Of a DNA stretch of 64,000 nt, positions 24,578 to 33,492 are shown piece by piece. The stretch comes from Brachionus manjavacas. Lineage: Eukaryota > Rotifera > Eurotatoria > Ploima > Brachionidae. The DNA is taken from contig JAHQIY010000011.1 in assembly GCA_019054805.1 (NCBI GenBank), forward strand, positions 811,001-875,000. The letters are read 5' to 3'. Under the pieces are notes generated by a model that was not told the DNA's origin, did no database searches, and was given only the letters and a program-made list of their open reading frames with translations. Made by a program: the position numbers and the translations under genes. Position 1 is the first letter of the stretch, and each line of letters begins with the position of its first letter.

Positions 24578-25410
24578 TTATTTTCTTATAAATTTTTCTT
24601 TTATTTTTCCAGCATTCTTTAGCAAAATGCCTACCTTATTGCAATTATAAAATCTTTTGGACTTTTCGTTTATTTTACTTGTCCCATTTTTGAAACTTTT
24701 CAAATTATTTCTTGGCTCAAAACTTTGATACTTATTAAAAGAATTCCTTGTATAATTTACTTTATGTTCCTTAAAGGAGTCACTTATAAATTTCAAATTT
24801 TTTTCAAATTTTGTTGCTATCTTGTAAGCTTCTTCTATAGTCTTAGGTTCTCTTATTTAAACTTGTAGTGCACACTTCGGATTTAAAGCATGAAAAAAAA
24901 TTAGTATGAGATCCTCCTGAGCCATACTTGATTCATTAGCCAGTTCCTGAAATTTGGATAAAAAACTATCAAACTCTCCTGTTTGTTTGAATTTAAAAAG
25001 TTCCAATTTTATTTTTCCTTTCCTTGCTTTGAATTATCTCTTTCTAATAGTAACTTTAAATATCCTTCAATTGTCTTAATTGTTGAATTCTTCTGGTAAT
25101 TAAGCAAGGTACTTAACGCCGTCTCCTTCACGTAAGGAGTGATTACTGCAAGTTTTTTGTCTTCAGGGACACCAGCGGCTTTAATTCCATTAGATACTAT
25201 CGAAATCCAATTTTCGACGTTTTCTGTACTCCTTCCATAGTACACAGGTGTATTAGAGTCTAGCACGTAACCTTTCCTTGCTATCTCTAGTTAAAGATCT
25301 TTTATCTTCTTCACATTTGCGTCGAACTCCATCAATAGCTTGCTTTTCACCTCAGCTGTCCAACTCTGATCAACCGTTTTAATTGCTTCTCTCTGACTTG
25401 TGGTGGCCAT
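24578..25410 (-). pseudogene. gag of LTR element (broken)
   Basis: It starts MATTSQREAIKTVDQSW at 25410, 19 bp downstream of the LTR end. An in-frame stop falls near 25290, after which the frame continues through a capsid-like region (VYYGRSTENVENWIS, LLERDNSKQGKEK) and then, past another break, to a degraded zinc knuckle (FYNCNKVG..., ~24620-24660). A retroviral-type nucleocapsid knuckle is expected there. The copy is non-functional. Confidence 0.75.
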
Positions 25411-25428
25411 CCCTTATCGCTGCTACCA
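25411..25428 (-). other. Primer-binding site region
   Basis: Directly after the 5' LTR the minus strand reads TGGTAGCAGCGATAAGGG. A TGG start fits pairing with a tRNA 3' CCA. I have not identified the tRNA. Confidence 0.6.
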
Positions 25429-25646
25429 TGTAATATAATATGGGACAATAAAAAGATTGTTATAACTAATTCTTTATAAAAGATAAGATGGCTATAATAA
25501 AAAGAGTTGCTTATATATTGAATTATGTACGTGACAAGATTCTTAAAAAGAATAAAGATGCTATTGCAAATTACCAAATAAGGTAAAATGAATTTAAATA
25601 AGTTCTAGTTGATAAAATATTCAAGTCATCAACTTATAATATGACA
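25429..25646 (-). repeat. 5' LTR (218 bp)
   Basis: Partner of 20103-20320. On the minus strand it starts TGTCATATT and ends TATTACA. It is flanked outside by tctc (25647-25650). Confidence 0.92.
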
Positions 25647-25940
25647 TCTCTTATTGATCATTTTATGATCAATTTGATTTAAAGTTTTCTTATCTGGAGA
25701 TCGCAATGTCTTTATTTGAACACTGGCATTACGAAAATGAATCGATTCTTAAAAAATTTGAGTTAAAATCAAAAGCATTTTTTAGATCTGCAATGGAAAA
25801 TAAAGTAAAAGAAGAAAGAAGATTTGGAGGAATTGGATGGTTAATAAAATTGGACTCAATCTGGAGTATGAAGTGAAATATGAAAGAATATACCACATAA
25901 GGCTTGTAAATATTATTCTAATAGGTGTCTTTCTAACCTC

Positions 25941-26934
25941 TCCTAGCCAGCTTGTCATACTAATCGGTCGGTATTTGGCTGGATCTTGAGTTGTTCTTTG
26001 ATGTAAAGTAAAAATTAATTCAATAGAATCACACTTTCTCTAAGACCTGAGCTAAACTAAGAAAGCTGTTGAAGCGTAAAGTCTAATCGATTTTATATTG
26101 TTATTTAGTAAAAAAGGAACTGCATAAATTTATAAAAAATCACCTTGAAATTGAACTGAATTGTAACACTTTAAGGCCCAAGGACCCTTTTTGATGCTTT
26201 TTTTGCTCTTTGTTCAATATTTTTTATAAATTTTGACAATTTTATTTATTCAACAAATCTAAAATCAAAGAAATAATTAATTTATTTTTTTTTGAAAATA
26301 AATTATTCTTCAACAATAAATTATTTATTTATAATATTTCTGAAACAAGTTTATTTTTCTGAAACAAAAAATATATTTAAGTTAAGGCCCAAGAGGGTTT
26401 TTTTGGACCTAACAGAAATATTTTCTTTTTTTTACAAAAATAAGACAATATTTCATGTTTTTTATTTCTTTTTTTTTCGAGCCTGAAAAATTAATTGATT
26501 TTATTTAAAAAACAAATTTTTTATTTCAGGGTTTTTTTGGACGTCTTTGGTTCTCAACGTAATAAAAAAATTGGGTGTATGAGTGTTTTTATCTATTTTT
26601 AAATTTAAATAAATTTGATAATTTAAATTTTATAATCTTAAAGAATTTTTTAATGATAAAAATACAGTAATTATTTCGTAACAAAAATAAGAAAAAATTA
26701 AAAAAAAAAGGAGTGATGCAATTGAAAAAGAAATTAAGTATTTATCACAGAAATTGTCTTAAAAAACGGAGGAAAGCAATTTTATTTTTGTTTTGTTGCT
26801 AAATAAATTTTTATCTAAAAGAGTATATCAAAAACATTTACTAATAAATAACTTTAAAAAACTTCAAAGATAAATTAATTGACTTGAAAATTTTTTTTTG
26901 AAATTAAGCTTACTATTTAAAAATTTGGTGAAAA
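25941..26934. other. 5' flank of KY-like gene
   Basis: No ORF that I can support. AT-rich; the stretch 25940-26200 is less biased and may be further transposon debris. The promoter was not located. Confidence 0.4.
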
Positions 26935-29277
26935 ATGGGATGCTGTGGATCGAAGCCAGTTGTTCCTGAGCCCGAGCCTGAAGTTTTAGATTTTTCCGAA
27001 TGTAAGAGTTCAAAAAAATCAAAATTACATAGACCAATAAAAGATGTAAAAAAGGAATCAGGAGAAGAATCAGAAGAAAAAGAAATAAAAAGTTATTTGA
27101 AAAAGGATTTTGAGAGAAATAACCATGAAAAATTTGACAAAAGATTGGGAATAGAGAAACCGGAGGAATTTAAAAAGGAATCAGATGAAGAATCAGAAGA
27201 AAAAGAAATAAACAGTTATTTGAAAAAGTATTTTGAGAGGAATAACTATGATAAATTTACTAAGGAATTAAAGCAGCAAGATATTAATGAACGCTTTGAA
27301 ATAAATGAATGGGTAAAATTAATAGACTTTTTATCTTCCAGAAAAGAATTAGAATCCTATGTATTTTCAATTAAAAAAAGTAATGTCAAAACAGTACAAG
27401 GACTAGCTGAACACATAAATCATGGACCAGCTAAGAGTAGTTTGGAAAAATATTGGATGATATTTTTATGGATTACTGAGAACATTGCCTACAATACCAT
27501 TGGTTACAGAAGTGGTAATCTTGGAGATAACAGTGCAAATTATGTTTTCCAAAGTGGTTTGGCAGTATGTGAAGGATTTTCAAATTTATACAGAGCTATT
27601 TGCGAGTGCATTGGTCTTGAATGCAAAGTGATAAGTGGATTTGCCAAAGGAGTAAGCTACAAAATAGGAGACACATTTGATAATACAAATCATGCTTGGA
27701 ATGTAATCAAAGTGGAAGCTAAGTCCTATTATGTTGATTCAACTTGGTCCTGTCGGCATAATAATCTTGAAGGAGCTGAAAAAGAATGGAATCCGTACTG
27801 GTTCATGACTCCTCCAAACATATTCCTAGAATCACACTTTTCACCTGAAATTAAGCTTCACAGAAAAACTTCGAAGGAAGAATTTGAAAGAATGCACTTC
27901 TTTCAATTGCTCTATCACGTCTACGGATTCAAGAGTGATCAAATAGAAAGTTCGTCTGTTTGGGCAACCAGCAATCCATTTTGTCTTGAATTCACTAGTG
28001 TCGAGAATTGTGACCTTTTGGTCAATCTAGAGGATTTTGAAACAAAGAACAAAATTAATGATGCAGTCATTGTACAAAAAGACTCGGCACCCTCTTCTTT
28101 TAGATACTGCCTAGTTATTTCTACTGAATCAAAGTATAGAAAGTATTGTCTAAAAATTTTTGCGAAAAAAGCAAATTCTCAGTCAACATCCTACAGTTTC
28201 CTCACAGAGTTGATTCTAATACCATCGGACAAGAGCAAAGTGATGACCAGGCATGAACTAGAAGAATCGATTCCTGCTTACAATTTGACTTTTATGGAAA
28301 ACAAAATCAAATTGATGTCACACAAAAGGTCGCTGATTTACTTGGACACAGACAAATTGGTTATGGAATTTGAAATGGATAAATTGGTAGAGCCTTTATT
28401 CGAACTAAAAACTCTTCAAGCCAAACAGATAATAAAAGATGCAGTTTTGATTCAAAAAGAAAGTCGAACAAACACAGATAAATATTGTTTGATTATTTTT
28501 TTTCCTTGTCACAAAAAAGAATTTCTTCTTCAACTTTATGCCAAGCATTCAAATTCAGAACAAAAATCCTTTCCTCTTATCACAGAATTTAAGTTGATCT
28601 TGGAAGAAGTGCCAAGGAAGCTGAGCTGCAAAGAAATAGAATTTTTGATTCCAGCTTACAACTTGACATTTTTAGATAATAAAATAAGACTGGTCTCACA
28701 CAACCGTGTCTTTATTTCGTTTGATTCAAAAGTACTCGAAATAGAGTTCGAAGTTGACAAGTCTGTTGAAATGATGGCAACATTGAAGAGAATTGGTGAT
28801 CCAAATGAGATAGAGGGTTTAACTTTGGTACAAAAAGATCCGAAAAAGTCCCGAATCAAAGTTTATGTTTCTTGCTATGAGGCGGACAGAATCTATTACC
28901 TTACACTTTACTCGAAAAATTTTAATAATAATTTATTTTATGAGTTTGCTAATTTAAATGTAATGAAAAAAGGGATTACTGAAAAGATTGCTTTTTTGAC
29001 CAAATGTGGTTCAGAGCGCTTTTTTTTTGTGTATGCTCCTATTTATTTTAATCTTAAAATAGGAACCAAATACACATTCAGGTATTACATTGAAAATGCC
29101 AAGGTGGTTTTTTTAAGCCTGGGAAAAAAGGAGATCTATTTAGATGAATGTGAAGATGAGTCGAATTTATTTGAAGTTGATTTTCAACCTCATCAATCTG
29201 GTGACTTGAATCTGTGCGTTAAATTTGAATATGGAAACAGTTATAGTATTTTATGCAAATACAAAGTTAAAATATAA
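26935..29277 (+). CDS. Kyphoscoliosis peptidase-like transglutaminase-fold protein
   Basis: Single uninterrupted 780-aa frame. Residues ~155-275 form a transglutaminase-like papain-fold domain with the full triad: Cys212 in GLAVCEGFSNLYRA, His253 in NTNHAWNVIKV, Asp268 in YYVDSTWS. The C-terminal ~480 residues hold three repeats of the KY-type beta domain; similar strings recur (IPAYNLTFMENKIKLMSHKR near 450, IPAYNLTFLDNKIRLVSHNR near 575). The N terminus MGCCGS is a textbook myristoylation (Gly2) plus palmitoylation (Cys3/4) signal, so membrane attachment is likely. Residues ~38-107 contain a duplicated acidic unit (ESGEESEEKEI... and ESDEESEEKEI...). In vertebrates KY is a muscle Z-disc protein; the enzymatic activity and role of the invertebrate relatives are not established. 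No introns, unlike its neighbours, so a retrocopy origin is possible. Confidence 0.88.
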   Translation: MGCCGSKPVVPEPEPEVLDFSECKSSKKSKLHRPIKDVKKESGEESEEKEIKSYLKKDFERNNHEKFDKRLGIEKPEEFKKESDEESEEKEINSYLKKYFERNNYDKFTKELKQQDINERFEINEWVKLIDFLSSRKELESYVFSIKKSNVKTVQGLAEHINHGPAKSSLEKYWMIFLWITENIAYNTIGYRSGNLGDNSANYVFQSGLAVCEGFSNLYRAICECIGLECKVISGFAKGVSYKIGDTFDNTNHAWNVIKVEAKSYYVDSTWSCRHNNLEGAEKEWNPYWFMTPPNIFLESHFSPEIKLHRKTSKEEFERMHFFQLLYHVYGFKSDQIESSSVWATSNPFCLEFTSVENCDLLVNLEDFETKNKINDAVIVQKDSAPSSFRYCLVISTESKYRKYCLKIFAKKANSQSTSYSFLTELILIPSDKSKVMTRHELEESIPAYNLTFMENKIKLMSHKRSLIYLDTDKLVMEFEMDKLVEPLFELKTLQAKQIIKDAVLIQKESRTNTDKYCLIIFFPCHKKEFLLQLYAKHSNSEQKSFPLITEFKLILEEVPRKLSCKEIEFLIPAYNLTFLDNKIRLVSHNRVFISFDSKVLEIEFEVDKSVEMMATLKRIGDPNEIEGLTLVQKDPKKSRIKVYVSCYEADRIYYLTLYSKNFNNNLFYEFANLNVMKKGITEKIAFLTKCGSERFFFVYAPIYFNLKIGTKYTFRYYIENAKVVFLSLGKKEIYLDECEDESNLFEVDFQPHQSGDLNLCVKFEYGNSYSILCKYKVKI

Positions 29278-30165
29278 TTTTTAAGATTTAAATTTTTTCT
29301 GGTTTTCTGAAATTCAGCACCAAATACCGAGACAAAATGGTAAAAATTTGCTTTTTAAACTTGCTTTTTTCTCTATGTTCAAAATTAGATCTGTGAATGC
29401 AAATAAAGCATACATTGTTGCATCAACTGACAAAGTCTGCAAATGATGTGCTAAATGCCTATAAATTTTGAACTTATGTAAAATAGGTGTTCAATTTTTA
29501 ATCAATTTGTTCTGGTATTTTGCACTGAATTTCACAAAACAATATTTTATTTAAGATGTTTAATAAAAATTTCAACAAAAATCAGTAATTTTTCTTATTT
29601 GGAGATAAAAATTCAAAATTTTGACAAAATTGTATTTAATAGACTTCAACAATTAAGAAAATCAAAAAATATATTTATCCCATAATTTACTAAAAGAAAA
29701 AAGCCACCAAGAACACCTTTACCTTTAAATCACACCATTCTTCCAATTTTAATCAAGGAAATATAAATATTTATTACTTTATTTCAAAAAGCAATAAAAA
29801 ATAATTCAAATGAGACCTTAACCATTTTTTTGTGGCATTTAGTTCAAAAGTTATTTGATTTTGTCCAATTTTAATTTTTTTTTCAAAAGAGTTTTATATC
29901 AAATTATATCGTTCTACTTCAGTAAAAGTATTATTTTTTACACCTTTATTTTACCGTATTTTGAGAATTGCACTACGCTTTTATGCTTTTTTTTGAAAGA
30001 AGCTATTTTTAAATTAGCAAAAACCTTTTAAAATCTTTTAAAAATCATAAAACTTTTAAATTTATAGCTTTAAGTGAATAGTAGTAATGAAATTAATTAT
30101 TGTTTAGAAAAATTTAGCTTTTTTAGAAAGAATGCTTAATTTTTCTTTCAAATGTAAACTTATTT
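29278..30165. other. 3' flank of KY-like gene, no gene seen
   Basis: AT-rich, with no ORF or repeat that I can support. Confidence 0.4.
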
Positions 30166-30200
30166 GCTTTCTGTACCGAGCTAGAGCTCTTTCAGAATAA
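30166..30200 (-). repeat. Copy of ctgaaggagctctagctcggtacag repeat (reverse)
   Basis: On the minus strand it reads ttctgaaagagctctagctc followed by ggtacagaaagc. It is the same motif found six times between 46.2 and 63.9 kb, here in the opposite orientation and abutting a LINE fragment. Confidence 0.7.
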
Positions 30201-30490
30201 ATCATAAGATGATTTCAGAGGGGAATGAAATGTCACAATCAGAATTACAAGCAGATATAAATGAAATAGATAATTGGTGCAAGAAGTGGTCAATGTCCTT
30301 AAACAGTAAGAAATGCAAAATCATGCATTTCGGGAAGAAGAACCCAACAAACAAATATTACATTCAACATGGAGAAGAAAAAGTATGCTTGCAGGAATCA
30401 GAGGTTGAGAAAGATCTGGGTATTATGGTTTCAATTGCTGAAGAGCATAGTAAACAAGTTTAAGCGGCGGTATCTAAGCTAACAAGCTTT
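30200..30490 (+). mobile_element. LINE RT fragment (jockey/CR1-like)
   Basis: The frame at 30209-30463 and its continuation after one stop encode the end of the RT palm and the thumb: KWSMSLNSKKCKIMHFGKKN and EVEKDLGIMVS match the 'W.M.FN..KC..MH.G' and 'E.DLGV' motifs of jockey/CR1 LINEs. Nothing upstream or downstream of RT is preserved. Confidence 0.8.
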
Positions 30491-30620
30491 AAGCGGCGAA
30501 TCTTCTTTCCTCCACTTGTTTATCTCGTAATTTCGTTGCCTCTACCTTCATCTTTTCTCTTTCCAATTTCCTTATCCCTTCCAACCTTTCCTTTTCCACG
30601 CGTTTCTAGTTCAGTCACCA
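30480..30620 (-). other. Coding-like charged helix stretch (minus), unassigned
   Basis: One minus-strand frame reads KRVEKERLEGIRKLEREKMK and continues highly charged, suggesting a coiled-coil piece of some transposon protein. No start, stop or partner is evident. Confidence 0.25.
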
Positions 30621-31449
30621 TTTTAGAAAAATAATTTAATGATGCTGCCGATTGAAGCGTTACAAAAACCCTTGACCGAATGAAACACAAGCTTTTAACT
30701 TCCTAAAGGCATTAAGTCTTGAGCGTTCGATGTTACAAAAGAAGCAAGATTGGAGGCATGCAATGTAGAAGTAATTGACAAACAAGCAAAATTGTATGAT
30801 TAATGTGGCGCACAGATCAAGAAAAAACGCTACTAGGCTTGTAAAAAAAATTTTATTTTTCATTTTTATTGCCATTGAGAATTGCACAATCTTAAAGAAT
30901 ATCCTTAAACAGTTATTTGATTTGTCTAAGATTATTCTTTAACCTAATCCTAGACAAATCGAGTACAATTTGCATCGATTATAATTGATCTATTCCTGTT
31001 TATCTCACCGTTTTGATAAATATATTATAGGAAATTATAGGTAAAATTATATTATACCTATAATTTTTTTCAAATGAAAAAAATTGGTGTCAAATGCTTT
31101 TTTAATAAAATTGGGAGAAATACTGTAATGAAGATGTTCCCCGACATTTTATTTGTTTTAATTTATTTTAATTTTATTTGTTATGAAGTTGAAGAAAACT
31201 ACTTCATTTGTTATTTTAATATTTTAACATAAATATAACTTTAAATTTTTAAATTATATAAGACTCTTAATATTTGTGCACAATATTTTTAGTAAAAATT
31301 CCACAGAAATAATAAAAAACCCATAAATATTTAAAAAATTATACAATTAATTTTGTGTCAATTCTTTTTTTAAATTAACATAAATAGTAAGAATTCCAAA
31401 AAAAAAATTATTTTTTCCATTTTCTCAATAAAAAAAATTTTTATAGTAA

Positions 31450-32420
31450 AAAAAAATAAAAAAAATAAAACTAAAAATTTAATTTTTATTCCTATTACGA
31501 CCATTTGGGCAATAAAAACCTCTATTTTCTTCATTTGGTTTTTACAAGTTTTACAAATATTCTCTATTGATAAAGCTGCATCATTCGGCTTGTCACTTTT
31601 AGATGATGTTGGAGCTTGTTCAAGTTCATTATCCGAATCTTCTTCAGATTCGAGTAAGGCATTTTCTTCGTTCTGAGTACAATCCGCTGGTTGATGTTGT
31701 AGACATGGCCTTGTTTTCGTTTTTGATCCTCGCTTTGGCTTGTTGTTCAATGGTATATCCATGCCAATATCATTGAAGTTCATCAATTCAAAAAAAATTA
31801 ATATAAATATATTTGAAGGAATTTTTTTTTTTATTTTAAAAATACTTACTAAGCCTGTTATAACATGCTATAGAATCACAACAATAATAATTTTTTAGCC
31901 AGTATGAACAAGTGCACGAACTTAGTTTCCAATTTTCACGATTGACTTTGACTATTCTAATTGAGTTTAACGAAGAGATCATCTCATCCAATGTTGTCCA
32001 AGTTTTTGATTCTAAAATCGATAAATATTTCTTGCCTTCATTACGGGATGATTCGAATGAATCTCCTCTGATTCTTTGAATTTGCATCGATTTTAATTGA
32101 TCTATTCTAAAACCAAAGCTGATTCATGAACCGACAATAACATCGACTAATCCCATCTTGTTTAATATTAAGAACTCTTCAACTCTCAAAAATTCCTTTT
32201 TATCTCACCGTTTTGAACTTTCGATTCCATTTCCTTAAAAATAATCGAGAAATTCAGGTAGTTTAAATTGAAAATTCTTGCTGCTTATCCTTTTTTTAGA
32301 CTTTTGCAAGACTTTTTGATAGAAATGATTCCTCATCATTAAGAGTTTCGTCTTCAGGATTGAGTGATACCCTTTCAATAGATTTGGTCTGATCGACGAT
32401 TGCATTAAAATGTTCACTTT
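31450..32420 (-). pseudogene. MULE transposase C-terminal relic with SWIM-like finger
   Basis: Minus-strand frames 32417-32235, 32087-31836 and 31786-31450 are successive pieces. The middle one has GDSFESSRNEGKKYL, then SCTCSYWLKNYYCCDSIAC, which resembles a SWIM zinc finger (CxC...CxH) with the last His replaced by Ser. The last one has MDIPLNNKPKRGSKTKTRP and an acidic Ser-rich region ending CKTC; the matching FYCPNGRNRN end is in another frame. Family knowledge: MULE transposases carry FLYWCH, transposase and SWIM domains in that order. The catalytic domain is not preserved here. The words cctaatcctagac at ~30935 and ~33220 may mark element ends. Confidence 0.6.
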
Positions 32421-32739
32421 TTTTTAAACTTCAAGCCATTAACTATTTGGATGAGATTAACTATTTGGTCAATTAAAAAAAATATGGAGCGTTTAAGATT
32501 TTAGTAGCAATTTATTTGATAAAAGTTGTAAATTCAATAGTTTTGTTTAAATTTTCATTGATTTAATTATATTATTTATAATATGTTCGGAAAAAAAATA
32601 AAGAGATAAAAGTATAAAATTTTTGTTGTTACTTTATATGGTAATTTTTACTAAATTTATTGTGTTCGATACTGACAGCCATTATATAATATATAGTATT
32701 TGAAATAAAGATTATTCAAAATAAACTTTACTTTTTCTT

Positions 32740-33120
32740 TTACCTATAATATCCGAACGGCTTAAGTTTAAGTCTCTCGTTAAACTAAAGGAAGACTGAA
32801 TAAGTCATCCAGAGTTCTGAACAAGAACTCGAATCTTTTGGGTATTTCAATAAATACCAGAGGATAGAAGTAGTAGGCTTACTGCTTCGAAGAGCTACCG
32901 AATAGGTGACTCTATAATCGGAACCAACTGGAAAAGCTAGTTCAAGTCGGTTGCTGACCAACAGACTATAAACGGAACTAACTGATTGGTTCTAGGCTCT
33001 GGCTGAATAATTCATCCATACGGGACTGCACAAGTCTCATAGGAATTTATTAAGGTATTTAGGGAAAGCGGCCGCATAATAACATTCATTTATTATTCAC
33101 TTCTCTGTCTCATTGTCAGG
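32740..33120. other. Less AT-biased non-coding stretch, unassigned
   Basis: Base composition differs visibly from both sides: there are few homopolymers and words such as ccgaacggcttaag, ggaaccaactgg, aagcggccgc. No long frame is open on either strand. A ttctttaacctaatcctagac word occurs just after it (33215-33236) and again at 30929-30950. It could be a solo LTR, part of a DNA transposon or an RNA gene; I cannot decide. Confidence 0.3.
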
Positions 33121-33492
33121 TAAAAACCCATCCATCAGTATTACAATACTTAAAAATTCGGGGTGGTTTATTAAAAATTTGTCGTATTCGAACTGAATTT
33201 CTCTACAAAGATGATTCTTTAACCTAATCCTAGACGTTAAGCTAAACTTTTTTATTTGAATTTGACTTTTTCATAAATGGAATTTCAAATATGTATGCCA
33301 TGCAATTTAATAAATTTTTTAATTTTTTAATTTTCTTTTAGTTAAAAATTTAGATATTTGCCAAATAACTAATGGCAATTACAAGGAATTTTTTAAATAA
33401 CTTCTTTTGAGTAAAATCTTTATTGCTAGAAAAGAAAAAAAAACAAAAAATACAAAACTAAAATAAGATACTAAAAAATATTAATAAAAAAT

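Larger units (their letters stand above)
20103..25646 (-). mobile_element. LTR retrotransposon (Ty3/gypsy-like) with env-like ORF
   Basis: The element is 5,544 bp and reads on the minus strand: 5' LTR (25646-25429), primer-binding site, gag, protease, RT, RNase H, integrase with a chromodomain-like tail, an env-like ORF, polypurine tract, 3' LTR (20320-20103). LTRs begin TG and end CA. A tctc duplication flanks it (20099-20102 and 25647-25650). Gag and env carry stops and frameshifts, the protease has lost its catalytic Asp, and pol has an internal deletion after the RT active site, so it is not autonomous. It is inserted in the RTE element described separately. Gene order and chromodomain suggest a Ty3/gypsy (Metaviridae) lineage; the exact clade needs an RT tree. 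Confidence 0.9.
18091..25711 (-). mobile_element. RTE-like LINE (-), 5'-truncated, split by LTR element
   Basis: The parts are 25711-25651 and 20102-18091 on the minus strand. Removing the LTR element rejoins an endonuclease end: RSPDKKTLNQID and INKRW read into SSLNDPKVFRG and YSDHYLVGA, the standard end of RTE/BovB-type AP endonucleases. Downstream come RT pieces: LKNRKVPGIDG (~19290), LFLILIDYVMKK and ELDFADDLVLIS (~18800-18950). Frameshifts and stops are frequent. The element ends at a poly-A (plus-strand T run at 18091). About 2.07 kb remain, so the first part of the endonuclease is missing, as expected from 5' truncation during retrotransposition. Confidence 0.8.
17350..25940 (+). mobile_element. 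Outer LINE (+), split by later insertions
   Basis: The two halves are 17350-18090 and 25712-25940. The left half has a zinc-knuckle-like ORF1 end (KCGNCNSIEQLCGSRAC, near 17700-17760) and then the start of an AP-endonuclease reading frame (EIRILTLNCKSI.TNYLYIY..LNSNDIIFL, about 17985-18085). The frame resumes at 25712 as FEHWHYENES and later RFGGIGWLIK and IILIGVFL, which fit endonuclease beta-strand motifs of jockey/CR1-like LINEs. In-frame stops and a frameshift mark it as old. The halves are joined by the 12-bp duplication ttatttgaacac left by the RTE insertion. Confidence 0.65.

Noticed and set aside
25009..25266. 85-codon minus-strand frame as a separate gene
   Set aside because: Continuation of the broken gag of the LTR element.
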